NCBI RefSeq assembly: GCF_039535235.1
Contig: NZ_BAAAWU010000001.1
Location: forward strand, 6,575,001 to 6,639,000
Length of the DNA: 64,000 bases
Origin: Streptomyces roseoviridis
Lineage (GTDB): Bacteria; Actinomycetota; Actinomycetes; Streptomycetales; Streptomycetaceae
Direction of reading: 5' to 3'
Positions within the stretch are counted from its first letter, which is position 1, and each line of letters begins with the position of its first letter. Shown here in pieces: positions 52,119 to 61,464 of the stretch. A program made the translations under genes and the position numbers. Below the pieces are notes generated by a model that was not told where the DNA came from, did not search any database, and saw only the letters and a list, made by a program, of their open reading frames with translations.

Positions 52119-54632
52119 CTACAGCTGCCCGACCGACGTCACGCGGACGACGGCCCGGCCCTCCTCGTCCGAGGCCGCCAGGTCCACCTCGGCGCTGATG
52201 CCCCAGTCATGGTCGCCGTTCGGATCCGCGAAGGTCTGCCGGACGCGCCACAGACCGTGCGCCGGGTCCTCCTCGATCGACAGCAGCTTCGGGCCGCGCG
52301 CGTCCGGACCGGTGCCGAGGTCGTCGTACTCGTCCCAGTACGCGTCCATCGCCTCGCCCCACGCCTCGGCGTCCCAGCCGGACTCCGCGTCCAGCTCGCC
52401 CAGCTCGCCCACGTGGTCCAGCGCCGCCAGCTCCACCCGCCGGAACATCGCGTTGCGCACCAGGACCCGGAAGGCGCGCGCGTTCGCCGTGACCGGCTTG
52501 ACCTGGTCGGCCTTCTCCTGGGCCTCCTCGGCGGTCTCCACCTCCGGGTTGGCCAGCTGCTCCCACTCGTCGAGCAGCGAGGAGTCGACCTGCCGCACCA
52601 TCTCGCCCAGCCAGGCGATCAGGTCCTCCAGGTCCTCCGTCTTCAGGTCGTCAGGGATCGTGTGGTCCAGCGCCTTGTACGCGCTCGCCAGATAGCGCAG
52701 CACGATGCCCTCGGTGCGCGCCAGCTCGTAGAACGAGGTGAACTCCGTGAACGACAGCGCCCGTTCGTACATGTCGCGGATGACGGACTTCGGCGACACC
52801 GGGTGGTCACCGACCCACGGGTGCGACTTCCGGTACACGTTGTACGCGTGCCAGAGCAGCTCCTCCAGCGGCTTCGGGTACGTGATCTCCTGGAGCCGCT
52901 CCATGCGCTCCTCGTACTCGACGCCGTCGGCCTTCATCGCGCCGACCGCCTCGCCGCGCGCCTTGTTCTGCTGCGCGGCCAGGATCTGGCGCGGGTCGTC
53001 GAGGGTCGACTCGACCACCGACACCATGTCCAGGGCGTACGACGGCGACTCCGGGTCCAGCAGGTCGAAGGCCGCGAGCGCGAACGTCGACAGCGGCTGG
53101 TTGAGCGCGAAGTCCTGCTGGAGGTCCACCGTCAGGCGGATCGTGCGGCCCTCGGCGTCCGGCGCGTCCAGCTGCTCCACGACCCCGCCGTCGAGCAGCG
53201 AGCGGTAGATCGCGATGGCTCGGCGGATGTGCCGCAGCTGCGCCTTGCGCGGCTCGTGGTTGTCCTCCAGGAGCTTGCGCATCGCCTCGAAGGCGTTGCC
53301 CGGACGGGCGATCACCGAGAGCAGCATGGTGTGGGTGACGCGGAAGCGGGAGGTCAGCGGCTCCGGCTCGGAGGCGATCAGCTTCTCGAAGGTGTTCTCC
53401 GACCAGGCGACGAAGCCCTCCGGGGCCTTCTTCCTGACCACCTTGCGGCGCTTCTTCGGGTCGTCGCCGGCCTTGGCGAGCGCCTTCTCGTTCTCGATGA
53501 CGTGCTCGGGGGCCTGCGCCACCACGAGACCGGCCGTGTCGAAGCCGGCCCGGCCCGCCCGGCCCGCGATCTGGTGGAACTCACGGGCCCGCAGCGTGCG
53601 CACCCGGTTGCCGTCGTACTTCGTCAGGGCCGTGAACAGCACCGTACGGATGGGGACGTTGACGCCGACCCCGAGGGTGTCCGTGCCGCAGATCACCTTC
53701 AGCAGGCCCGCCTGTGCCAGCTTCTCCACGAGCCGCCGGTACTTCGGCAGCATGCCCGCGTGGTGCACGCCGATGCCGTGCCGGACGTAGCGGGAGAGGT
53801 TCTTGCCGAACTTGGTGGTGAACCGGAAGTTGCCGATCATCTCGGCGATGGCGTCCTTCTCCTCGCGCGAGCACATGTTGATGCTCATCAGCGACTGCGC
53901 GCGTTCCACGGCCTGCGCCTGCGTGAAGTGGACGATGTAGACCGGTGCCTGCTTGGTCTGCAGCAGCTCGGTGAGGGTGTCGGTGATCGGGGTGAGCCGG
54001 TACTCGTACGACAGCGGGACCGGCCGGGTCGCCGAGCGGACCACCGCCGTCGGCCGGCCGGTGCGCCGGGTGAGGTCCTGTTCGAACATCGACACGTCGC
54101 CGAGGGTGGCGGACATCAGGACGAACTGGGCCTGCGGGAGTTCCAGGAGCGGGATCTGCCAGGCCCACCCGCGGTCCTGCTCCGCGTAGAAGTGGAACTC
54201 GTCCATGACGACCTGGCCGATGTCGGCCTGCCTGCCGTCGCGCAGCGCGATCGAGGCCAGGACCTCGGCCGTGCAGCAGATGACCGGCGCGTCCGCGTTC
54301 ACGGAGGCGTCGCCGGTCAGCATGCCGACGTTCTCCGTGCCGAAGATCTTGCACAGGTCGAAGAACTTCTCCGACACCAGCGCCTTGATCGGCGCCGTGT
54401 AGAAGGTCACCTGGTCATTGGCCAGGGCGGTGAAGTGCGCACCCGCCGCGACCAGCGACTTTCCCGAACCGGTCGGGGTGGACAGGATCACGTTGGCCCC
54501 GGAGACCACCTCGATCAGCGCCTCCTCCTGGGCCGGGTAGAGCGTGATGCCCCGGCCCTCCGCCCATGAGGAGAAGGACTCGAAAAGGGCATCGGGGTCG
54601 GCGGTCGGCGGCAGCTGATCGATAAGGGTCAC
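52119..54632 (-). CDS. DEAD/DEAH-box RNA helicase with DUF3516
   Basis: 837 aa superfamily 2 helicase of the Ski2-like type. Walker A LSTPTGSGKSLVAAGAHF, motif Ib, Walker B VVMDEFHFYAEQD, motif III LMSATLGDVSMF, motif V GTDTLGVGVNVP and motif VI HQIAGRAGRAGFDT. The last 300 residues are the DUF3516 domain found only with such helicases. It unwinds RNA or structured nucleic acid; exact role unknown, common in actinobacteria. GTG 54632 precedes TLIDQLPP, the usual beginning. Confidence 0.93.
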   Translation of the reverse strand: MTLIDQLPPTADPDALFESFSSWAEGRGITLYPAQEEALIEVVSGANVILSTPTGSGKSLVAAGAHFTALANDQVTFYTAPIKALVSEKFFDLCKIFGTENVGMLTGDASVNADAPVICCTAEVLASIALRDGRQADIGQVVMDEFHFYAEQDRGWAWQIPLLELPQAQFVLMSATLGDVSMFEQDLTRRTGRPTAVVRSATRPVPLSYEYRLTPITDTLTELLQTKQAPVYIVHFTQAQAVERAQSLMSINMCSREEKDAIAEMIGNFRFTTKFGKNLSRYVRHGIGVHHAGMLPKYRRLVEKLAQAGLLKVICGTDTLGVGVNVPIRTVLFTALTKYDGNRVRTLRAREFHQIAGRAGRAGFDTAGLVVAQAPEHVIENEKALAKAGDDPKKRRKVVRKKAPEGFVAWSENTFEKLIASEPEPLTSRFRVTHTMLLSVIARPGNAFEAMRKLLEDNHEPRKAQLRHIRRAIAIYRSLLDGGVVEQLDAPDAEGRTIRLTVDLQQDFALNQPLSTFALAAFDLLDPESPSYALDMVSVVESTLDDPRQILAAQQNKARGEAVGAMKADGVEYEERMERLQEITYPKPLEELLWHAYNVYRKSHPWVGDHPVSPKSVIRDMYERALSFTEFTSFYELARTEGIVLRYLASAYKALDHTIPDDLKTEDLEDLIAWLGEMVRQVDSSLLDEWEQLANPEVETAEEAQEKADQVKPVTANARAFRVLVRNAMFRRVELAALDHVGELGELDAESGWDAEAWGEAMDAYWDEYDDLGTGPDARGPKLLSIEEDPAHGLWRVRQTFADPNGDHDWGISAEVDLAASDEEGRAVVRVTSVGQL

Positions 54633-54788
54633 GCCCCCATCTTGCCTGGATTCCCCCCGGATGAGGGAACCGGCCGCCGGCAGCAAGATCACGGAGGATA
54701 GGCTGGCCCGTCGGCCGGCGGTGCGAACGGTGGCCCGACCGGCCGTCAAGTGGACGCCGGCGCAGGTGGAACGGGGCGGGGAACGAAC

Positions 54789-55580
54789 ATGATGGGACCG
54801 GCGCACTCGCTGTCCGGAGCGGCGGCCTGGCTGGGCGTCGGAGCGGCGGCAGCGGCTTTCGGCCACCCGATGCCCTGGCCGGTCCTCGTCGTCGGCGCCC
54901 TCATCTGCGCGGGCGCGGCCCTCGCGCCCGACCTCGACCACAAGTCGGCGACGATCTCGCGCGCCTTCGGACCGGTCTCGCGGGGCCTGTGCGGGATCGT
55001 CGACAAGCTGTCGTACGCCGTCTACAAGGCCACCCGTTCCGCCGCCGACCCGCGCAGGTCCGGCGGACACCGGACCCTCACCCACACCTGGCTGTGGGCG
55101 GTCCTGATCGGGGCCGGCTGCTCCGTGGCCGCCGTGACCGGCGACCGCTGGGCGGTCCTGACGATCCTCTTCGTCCACCTCGTCCTCGCGGTCGAGGGCC
55201 TGCTGTGGCGCGCCGCGCGCATGTCCAGCGACGTCCTGGTCTGGCTGCTCGGCGCCACCAGCGCCTGGATCCTCGCGGGCGTCCTCGACCAGCCGGGCAA
55301 CGGGTCGGACTGGCTCTTCACCGGCCCCGGCCAGGAGTACCTGTGGCTGGGCCTGCCCGTCGTCCTCGGCGCCCTCGTCCACGACATCGGCGACGCCCTG
55401 ACGGTCTCCGGCTGCCCGATCCTGTGGCCCATCCCGGTCGGCCGCAAGCGCTGGTATCCCGTCGGCCCGCCCAGGGGCATGCGCTTCCGGGCGGGCAGCT
55501 GGGTGGAGCTGAAGGTCCTCATGCCGGCCTTCATGCTCCTCGGCGGCGTGGGCGGCGCCTCGGCGCTCGGCTTCCTGTAG
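54789..55580 (+). CDS. YdjM-like membrane-bound metal-dependent hydrolase
   Basis: 263 aa with four to five membrane helices. The DUF457/YdjM pattern is clear: MMGPAHSLSGAAAWLGVG, LICAGAALAPDLDHKSATI, HRTLTHTWLWAV and ALVHDIGDALTVSGCPILWP, with His/Asp clusters that could bind metal. E. coli YdjM is LexA-controlled; no LexA box was seen here. ATG 54789 gives the conserved start. Divergent from the helicase gene. Confidence 0.85.
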   Translation: MMGPAHSLSGAAAWLGVGAAAAAFGHPMPWPVLVVGALICAGAALAPDLDHKSATISRAFGPVSRGLCGIVDKLSYAVYKATRSAADPRRSGGHRTLTHTWLWAVLIGAGCSVAAVTGDRWAVLTILFVHLVLAVEGLLWRAARMSSDVLVWLLGATSAWILAGVLDQPGNGSDWLFTGPGQEYLWLGLPVVLGALVHDIGDALTVSGCPILWPIPVGRKRWYPVGPPRGMRFRAGSWVELKVLMPAFMLLGGVGGASALGFL

Positions 55581-55634
55581 GTCCGCCCCGGGCCGGCACC
55601 CGGCGCGCCCGGCAGCCGGGCGGCCCGCCCTGCC

Positions 55635-55657
55635 GCGGGCGTCGGACCGACGCCCGC
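55635..55657. terminator. Hairpin between convergent genes
   Basis: GCGGGCGTCGG and CCGACGCCCGC form an 11-base stem with a very short loop (9-10 pairs in practice), between the YdjM-like and Lrp-family genes. Confidence 0.7.
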
Positions 55658-55664
55658 CTCCCGG

Positions 55665-56129
55665 CTACCGTCCGGGGGCGGATCCGGGCCGGGCCGGTCC
55701 GCGCGACGGCAGCGTCTGCCGGTAGACGACGCTCGTCGTGGTGCTGCCGAAGCCCGCCAGCTCGTCCATGAGCGTCTCCAGGTGCTCCATGGACGTCGCG
55801 GCCACCTTCAGGGTGTAGCAGTCGTCGCCGGTGGTACGCAGGCACTCCAGGATCTCCCTGCGCTCGGCGAGCAGGCGCCGGAGCGGCTCGTGGCGGTTGC
55901 CCGGGTACTTGAGCCGGGCGAGGGCGAGCACCGGATAGCCGACCTTCGCCAGGTCGACCACGGCGTGGTAGCCGCTGATGACGCCGGCCGCCTCCAACTG
56001 GCGCACCCGCTCGGTGGTCGCCGACGGGCTGAGACTCACCCGCCGCCCCAGCTCGCTGAGCGAGATCCGGGCCTCCTGCTGCAACTGCTCGATGATCGCC
56101 CAGTCCACGGCGTCGAGATTCACGGTCAT
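55665..56129 (-). CDS. Lrp/AsnC-family transcriptional regulator
   Basis: 154 aa. N-terminal HTH (DAVDWAIIEQLQQEARISLSEL; SLSPSATTERVRQLEAAGVI) and C-terminal RAM ligand domain (GDDCYTLKVAATSMEHLETLMD). Such proteins sense amino acids and bind as octamers. Divergent from the LLM oxidoreductase/deaminase pair, which is the likely target. Confidence 0.92.
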   Translation of the reverse strand: MTVNLDAVDWAIIEQLQQEARISLSELGRRVSLSPSATTERVRQLEAAGVISGYHAVVDLAKVGYPVLALARLKYPGNRHEPLRRLLAERREILECLRTTGDDCYTLKVAATSMEHLETLMDELAGFGSTTTSVVYRQTLPSRGPARPGSAPGR

Positions 56130-56186
56130 GTGCCGACGGTACCGGGAAAGTCACGGCGATCGGCCGCCATCGCAGGGAAGACCTTC

Positions 56187-56216
56187 TTCACTCGGTCATG
56201 ATCACGGGGATAGCCT
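56187..56216 (+). promoter_or_regulatory. Promoter of LLM oxidoreductase gene, leaderless
   Basis: TTCACT (56187-56192), an 18-base spacer and TAGCCT (56211-56216), with the ATG six bases later. No ribosome site intervenes. Confidence 0.45.
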
Positions 56217-56222
56217 CCGGTC

Positions 56223-57035
56223 ATGCGAATCGGCGTGAACGTACCGAACTTCGGCCCCGGGACGGACCCCGGCGTCCTGCGCGAGTGGGCCCTCACGGTG
56301 GAGGGGCTCGGCTACGACCTGCTCATGGTGTCGGACCACGTGGCCGTCACCCCCGACGTCGCCGAGCGGTACCCCGAACCGTTCCACGAGGTGTTCACCA
56401 CGCTCTCCTGGCTCGCCGGCCTCACCACGCGCATACGGCTCGGCACCACCGTCCTGGTACTGCCGTACCGGCATCCGCTGCTCGTGGCACGGACCGCCGC
56501 CACTCTCGACCGGCTCAGCGGCGGCCGTCTGGTGCTCGGTGTGGGCGTCGGCTGGGCCCGCCAGGAGTTCGAGGCGCTCGACGTGCCCTTCTCGGCGCGC
56601 GGCCGGCTCACCGACGACGCCCTGCGCGCCCTGCGCCAGGCATGGCGGACGGACGCCGGGGCGGGCGCGGTGCCGATCTGGGTGGGCGGCAACAGCGAGG
56701 CGGGCATCCGCCGTGCCGTCCGCTTCGGCGACGCCTGGCACCCGCTGCGGGGCACGCTCGACTGGATGCGCTCGGTCGTGACCCGGTACGAGCTGCCCGG
56801 GTTCGCACCACGCATCGCCCTGCGGCGGACCGCCACACCGGTCGACGCGCCCGACCGCCCCGCCGGCGTCGGCACCCTCGAACAGATCCTGGACGACCTC
56901 GACCGGCTCGACCGGCTCGGCGCCCACACCGTCGTGCTCGACCCGTACCACGGCGACCCGGACGAGACCCGCAGACCCCAGCAGACCTGGCGGACTCTCA
57001 CCGCCCTGGCCGACCACCGGAGGACAGCACCGTGA
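56223..57035 (+). CDS. LLM-class F420-dependent oxidoreductase
   Basis: 270 aa luciferase-like TIM barrel. MRIGVNVPNFGPGTDPG opening, VSDHVAVTP, LGTTVLVLPYRHPLLVARTAATLDRLSGGR and VGVGWARQEFEALDVPF are typical of the F420-dependent TIGR03619-like group. Hydride transfer to an unknown substrate, using cofactor F420. Its stop overlaps the start of the deaminase gene (GTGA), so they are co-translated. Confidence 0.88.
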   Translation: MRIGVNVPNFGPGTDPGVLREWALTVEGLGYDLLMVSDHVAVTPDVAERYPEPFHEVFTTLSWLAGLTTRIRLGTTVLVLPYRHPLLVARTAATLDRLSGGRLVLGVGVGWARQEFEALDVPFSARGRLTDDALRALRQAWRTDAGAGAVPIWVGGNSEAGIRRAVRFGDAWHPLRGTLDWMRSVVTRYELPGFAPRIALRRTATPVDAPDRPAGVGTLEQILDDLDRLDRLGAHTVVLDPYHGDPDETRRPQQTWRTLTALADHRRTAP

Positions 57036-57466
57036 TCACCCCTGCCGACGAGAGGCTGCTGCGCCGCGCGATCGAGATCGCCGCGCACGCCGTCACCCTG
57101 GGCGACGCGCCCTACGGCTCCCTGCTGGCCGGGCCCGACGGCACCGTCCTCGCCGAGGCCCACAACACCGTCCGGCGCGACGACGACATCACCGCCCACC
57201 CCGAACTGAAGCTGGCCCGGTGGGCGGCCCGCGAACTCGACCCCGACACGGCCGCGGACACCACCATGTACACCAGCTGCGAACCCTGCGGCATGTGCGC
57301 CGGCGCCATCGTCCGTTCCGGTCTCGGCCGCGTCGTCCACGCGCTGTCCACCGCTCAACTCATCGCGCTGAACCCCGGGTCGGGAGCCCGGCCCACGGTG
57401 CGGCAGGACGGCCCGGCCCTGTTCGACGCGGCCCGCGCACCGATCGAGGCCTACTACCGGGCCTGA
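57032..57466 (+). CDS. Nucleoside/cytidine deaminase-family protein
   Basis: 144 aa. Zinc-dependent deaminase of the tadA/guaD type: His-x-Glu motif HPELKLA (the usual HAE is HPE) and TSCEPCGMCAGAI (PCxxC). It deaminates a purine, pyrimidine or pterin-like compound; guanine deaminase is possible. The GTG start overlaps the oxidoreductase stop. Confidence 0.88.
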   Translation: MITPADERLLRRAIEIAAHAVTLGDAPYGSLLAGPDGTVLAEAHNTVRRDDDITAHPELKLARWAARELDPDTAADTTMYTSCEPCGMCAGAIVRSGLGRVVHALSTAQLIALNPGSGARPTVRQDGPALFDAARAPIEAYYRA

Positions 57467-57501
57467 GCCCGCGAGGGCGGGCCGCTGCCCGGGGTCGGAG
57501 C

Positions 57502-57532
57502 CTCCGGCGCCGGGCCGGGCCGGCCGCCGGAG
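57502..57532. terminator. Hairpin between convergent genes
   Basis: CTCCGGCG and CGCCGGAG arms around a 15-base G/C-rich loop able to pair internally, between the deaminase stop and the ABC transporter stop. Confidence 0.55.
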
Positions 57533-57581
57533 TGCCCGATGCGGAGCAGCGGCCGCTGTGCCCGCGGCCACCCCGTCTCCG

Positions 57582-59363
57582 CTACCCGTGCCAGGAACGC
57601 CACAGCGCCGCGTACGCCCCGTCCGCCGCCACCAGTTCGTCATGGCTGCCCAGCTCGCTGATCCGGCCGCCCTCGACGACGGCGATCAGGTCGGCGTCGT
57701 GGGCCGTGTGCAGGCGGTGGGCGATGGCGACGACCGTGCGGCCGTCCAGGACGCGGGCCAGGGAGCGCTCCAGGTGACGGGCCGCGCGCGGGTCGAGGAG
57801 CGAGGTGGCCTCGTCCAGGACGAGGGTGTGCGGGTCGGCCAGGACGAGGCGGGCGAGCGCCACCTGCTGGGCCTGCGCCGGGGTGAGGGCCAGGCCGCCC
57901 GAGCCGACCTCGGTGTCCAGGCCCTCCTCCAGGGCGCGGGCCCAGCCGTCGGCGTCGACGGCCGCCAGGGCCGCCCACAGCTCGGTGTCCCCGGCACCCG
58001 CCCGGGCGAGCAGCAGGTTGTCGCGGAGCGAGCCCACGAAGACGTGGTGCTCCTGGTTGACCAGGGCGACGTGCTCGCGCACCCGCTCCGCCGGCATCCG
58101 CGCCAGCTCCGCCGCACCGAGCGTGACCGTGCCGGATCCCGGGGCGTAGATGCCGGCGAGCAGCCGGCCCAGCGTCGACTTCCCGGCGCCCGAGGGCCCG
58201 ACCAGGGCGAGCCGGGTGCCCGGCGCGACGTCCAGCGACACCCGGTGCAGCACGTCGACGCCCTCCTGGTAGCCGAAGCGGACCTCGTCGGCCCGCACGG
58301 TCCGCCCCTCGGGCCTCAGCTCCGGGTCACCGGCCCCGGGCTGAATCTCCCGCACGCCGACGAGCCGGCCGAGGGACACCTGCGCCACCTGGAGCTCGTC
58401 GTACCACCGCAGCACGATGCCCACGGGGTCGACCAGCATCTGCGCGAGCAGCGCGCCCGTGGTCAGCTGCCCCACGTCCATCCAGCCCTTCAGGACGAAG
58501 ACGCCGCCGACCAGGAGCACGGAGGTGATCACGACCGTGTGGGTGAGGGTGATGACCGGGAAGAGCACCGAGCGGAGGAACAGGGTGTACCTCTCCCACG
58601 CGGTCCATTGGGCGATCCGACGGTCCGACAGCTCGATCCGGCGCCTGCCGAGGCGGTGCGCCTCGACCGTACGGCCCGCGTCCACGGTCTCGGCGAGGGC
58701 GGCGGCGACGGCCGCGTACCCCGCCGCCTCCGAGCGGTACGCCGAGGGGGCGCGCCGGAAGTACCAGCGGCATCCCGCGATCAGCAGGGGCGCGGCGATC
58801 AGCAGCGCGAGCGCCAGCGGCGGCGCGACCACCGCGATGCCGCCGACGAGCAGCGCCGCCCATACCAGGCCGATGACGAGCTGGGGCACCGCCTCGCGCA
58901 TCGCGTTGGCCAGCCGGTCGACGTCCGTGGTGATCCTCGACAGCAGGTCGCCGGTGCCGGCCCGCTCCAGGACGCCCGGCGGCAGGCCCACGGAGCGCAC
59001 CAGGAAGTCCTCGCGGAGATCGGCCAGCATCTCCTCGCCGAGCATCGCCCCGCGCAGCCGTACCAGGCGGACGAACACGGCCTGGACCACGAGCGCGAGG
59101 GCGAACAGCGCGGCGGTGCGCTCCAGGGGGAGCTCCCGGGCCCCGGCCGCCAGGTCGTCGACGAGCGAGCCGAGGAGGTAGGGGCCCGCCATGGAGGCGA
59201 TCACGGCGACGCCGTTGACGGCGACCAGCGCGACGAAGGCGCCCCGGTGGCGGCGCAGCAGCTCCCGGACGTACGACTTCACCGTCGCCGGGGTGCCGAC
59301 GGGCAGCGTCGTCGCGGAGCGGGGCGTCGCCGGGTCGTACGCGGGCGGTGCCAGGCCGATCAT
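57582..59363 (-). CDS. ABC exporter half-transporter B (intact Walker A, degenerate signature)
   Basis: 593 aa: six-helix membrane domain (residues 40-330) then an ATPase domain. Walker A GPSGAGKSTLGRLLAG, Walker B TLVLDEATSLLD and switch His IAHRLHTAHD are intact, but the LSGGQ signature reads ALTPAQAQQVALARL. It pairs with the upstream half-transporter, whose faults are complementary, to give one active composite ATP site. The ATG overlaps the partner's stop (ATGA). Exports a lipid, drug or peptide of unknown identity. Confidence 0.92.
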   Translation of the reverse strand: MIGLAPPAYDPATPRSATTLPVGTPATVKSYVRELLRRHRGAFVALVAVNGVAVIASMAGPYLLGSLVDDLAAGARELPLERTAALFALALVVQAVFVRLVRLRGAMLGEEMLADLREDFLVRSVGLPPGVLERAGTGDLLSRITTDVDRLANAMREAVPQLVIGLVWAALLVGGIAVVAPPLALALLIAAPLLIAGCRWYFRRAPSAYRSEAAGYAAVAAALAETVDAGRTVEAHRLGRRRIELSDRRIAQWTAWERYTLFLRSVLFPVITLTHTVVITSVLLVGGVFVLKGWMDVGQLTTGALLAQMLVDPVGIVLRWYDELQVAQVSLGRLVGVREIQPGAGDPELRPEGRTVRADEVRFGYQEGVDVLHRVSLDVAPGTRLALVGPSGAGKSTLGRLLAGIYAPGSGTVTLGAAELARMPAERVREHVALVNQEHHVFVGSLRDNLLLARAGAGDTELWAALAAVDADGWARALEEGLDTEVGSGGLALTPAQAQQVALARLVLADPHTLVLDEATSLLDPRAARHLERSLARVLDGRTVVAIAHRLHTAHDADLIAVVEGGRISELGSHDELVAADGAYAALWRSWHG

Positions 59364-61249
59364 GCCGACTCCCCTTCCAGTTCGTCCTGCAGCTCTTCGC
59401 GCAGTCCTGCGCGCAGCTCTTCGTCCAGCCGTTTCGACGGCTCTTTCGCCAGTCCGTCGCCGAGCGGGCCGAAGGCCCCCGGATCGCCGTCGGTCTCGCG
59501 GGTGACCACCGCCCGGTAGCGGGGCTCACGGGCGAGCAGGTCGCGGTGGGTGCCGACCGCGACCGCCGTGCCGCCGTCGACCAGGACGACCCGGTCGGCC
59601 AGGTCGAGCAGCAGCGGCGAGGAGGCCAGGACCACCGTCGTCCGGCCGGCCCGCAGCCGCTTGACGCCGGCCGCCACCCGGGCCTCGGTGTGCGAGTCGA
59701 CCGCCGAGGTCGGCTCGTCCAGGACCAGCACCTCCGGGTCGGTGACCAGGGAGCGGGCCAGGGCGAGCCGCTGGCGCTGGCCGCCGGAGAGCGACCGGCC
59801 GCGCTCGGTGATCCGGGTCCGCATCGGGTCGCCGTCACTGTCGACGGAGACCTGGGCGAGGGCGTCGAGGACGTCCCCGCACCGGGCGGCCTCCAGGGCC
59901 TCGGCCGCCGTGACCCTGCCGGAGGACGGCACGTCGAGCAGCTCCGCCAGGGTCCCCGACAGCAGCACCGGGTCCTTGTCCTGGACGAGGACGGCACGGC
60001 GGGCGGCGTCGAGCGGCAGTTCGTCGAGCGGGACACCGCCGAGCAGCACCGAGGCGTGTCCCTCGCCACCGCCCTCCGCGGGATGGCCGCCGAGCCGGTC
60101 CGCGAGCCGTCCGGCGGCGTCCGGGTCGCCGCACACCACCGCCGTGAGCCGCCCCGCCGGGGCGAGCACCCCGGTCACCGGGTCGTACAGGTCACTGCCC
60201 GGCGCCGCTTGAGGAGCGACGGCCGCCGGCAGGGGTCCGCTCGGGGTGGTGGCCGTACGGGACAGGGCGAGCACCCGGGCGGCGCGCGTGGCGGAGGGCC
60301 GGGAGAAGGAGTACGCCATGGCGATCTCCTCGAAGGTGCGCAGCGGATGGTGGGTGAGCGCCACCGCCCCGTACACGGTGACGAGTTGGCCGACCGTGAC
60401 CCTGCCGTCGAGTGCGAGCACCGCTCCGTACACGACGACGCCGACGAGCAACAGGCCCGGCAGCAGCACCTGGATCGCCGCGATCAGGGCCCACATGCGG
60501 GCGCTGCGCACGGCGGCCCGGCGGACCTCCTGCGAGGCGGCCCGGTAGCGGCCGAGGAACAGCTCCTCGCCGCCGATGCCGCGCAGGACGCGCAGTCCGG
60601 CGACGGTGTCGGAGGCCAGTTCGGTGGCCCGGCCGGCCTTCTCGCGCTGTTCGTCGGCCCGGCGGGTGGCGCGGGGCAGCAACGGCAGCGCGGCGAGCGC
60701 GAGGACGGGCACGGCGAGCGCCACCACCAGGCCGAGGTCCGGCTGGTAGAGCACGAGCCCGACGCAGACGAGGACCAGCGCCAGGGCGGCGGACGCGAAG
60801 CGGGAGACCGCCTCGACGAACCAGCCGATCTTCTCCACGTCACCGGTCGAGACGGCCACGACCTCGCCCGCGGCGACCCGCCGGGTCAGCATCGCGCCGA
60901 GCTCGGCGGTCTTGCGCGACAGCAGCTGCTGGACCCGCGCGGCGGCCGTGATCCAGTTGGTGACGGCCACCCGGTGCACCATGGTGTCGCCGGCCGCGAT
61001 GGCCAGGCCGAACGCGACGAGCAGTCCGATCCCGAGACCGAGGCGGCCGCCGTCGCGGTCCACGACCGCCTGCACGGCGATGCCGACGCCGAGCGGCAGC
61101 CCGGCGATGCCGAGGTGCAGCAGCAGCCCCCACAGCAGACAGCTCAGCTGCCCGCCGAGCTGGCGCCGACCGAGCCAGAGGAGGAAGCGGGAGCCCGAAC
61201 GGACGTCCGGTTCCCCCGGGTCGGCATACGGTAGGTCACGAATCTGCAT
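59360..61249 (-). CDS. ABC exporter half-transporter A (degenerate Walker A, intact signature)
   Basis: 629 aa: six-helix membrane domain then ATPase domain. The signature SLSGGQRQRLALARSL and Walker B EVLVLDEPTSAVDS are intact, but Walker A reads VVCGDPDAAGRLADRL (no GK[S/T]) and the switch-loop His is Ser (LASSPLLL). The C-terminus adds a charged helix (LDEELRAGLREELQDELEGE). ATG 61249 begins the family-like QIRDLPYADPGEPDVRSG; the longer upstream frame lacks homology. First gene of a two-gene exporter operon, divergent from the PNGase-like gene. An AAGCGCTT palindrome is 9 bases upstream of the start. Confidence 0.9.
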   Translation of the reverse strand: MQIRDLPYADPGEPDVRSGSRFLLWLGRRQLGGQLSCLLWGLLLHLGIAGLPLGVGIAVQAVVDRDGGRLGLGIGLLVAFGLAIAAGDTMVHRVAVTNWITAAARVQQLLSRKTAELGAMLTRRVAAGEVVAVSTGDVEKIGWFVEAVSRFASAALALVLVCVGLVLYQPDLGLVVALAVPVLALAALPLLPRATRRADEQREKAGRATELASDTVAGLRVLRGIGGEELFLGRYRAASQEVRRAAVRSARMWALIAAIQVLLPGLLLVGVVVYGAVLALDGRVTVGQLVTVYGAVALTHHPLRTFEEIAMAYSFSRPSATRAARVLALSRTATTPSGPLPAAVAPQAAPGSDLYDPVTGVLAPAGRLTAVVCGDPDAAGRLADRLGGHPAEGGGEGHASVLLGGVPLDELPLDAARRAVLVQDKDPVLLSGTLAELLDVPSSGRVTAAEALEAARCGDVLDALAQVSVDSDGDPMRTRITERGRSLSGGQRQRLALARSLVTDPEVLVLDEPTSAVDSHTEARVAAGVKRLRAGRTTVVLASSPLLLDLADRVVLVDGGTAVAVGTHRDLLAREPRYRAVVTRETDGDPGAFGPLGDGLAKEPSKRLDEELRAGLREELQDELEGESA

Positions 61250-61257
61250 GGCGCCCC

Positions 61258-61265
61258 AAGCGCTT
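61258..61265. promoter_or_regulatory. AAGCGCTT palindrome near ABC exporter start
   Basis: The octamer AAGCGCTT, a core seen in LacI-family operators, overlaps the ribosome-site region of the exporter gene. No LacI gene is visible in the window. The rest of 61250-61464 shows no clear signal beyond a poor AAACGATTT palindrome near 61373. Confidence 0.2.
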
Positions 61266-61464
61266 TCGACCGATGCCGTGCCGACGGCGGCGGACCGGTC
61301 CTGTGATGACCGCTGATGAACGCGGTGACGACTCCGACCGGTCAAGGCTCGCTCCGCCGGGCCCGCCCCGGCAAACGATTTTCCGGCAACGCGCACCACA
61401 TCCGGCCAAGCCGGGCCGATGCCCTCTGGACCGCGCCCGCGGGCCCGCGCTTCACTCACGACCC

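Noticed and set aside
52041-54569. An 842-codon plus-strand open frame
   Set aside because: Antisense to the DEAD-box helicase whose motifs are all in order; composition is shadow-like.
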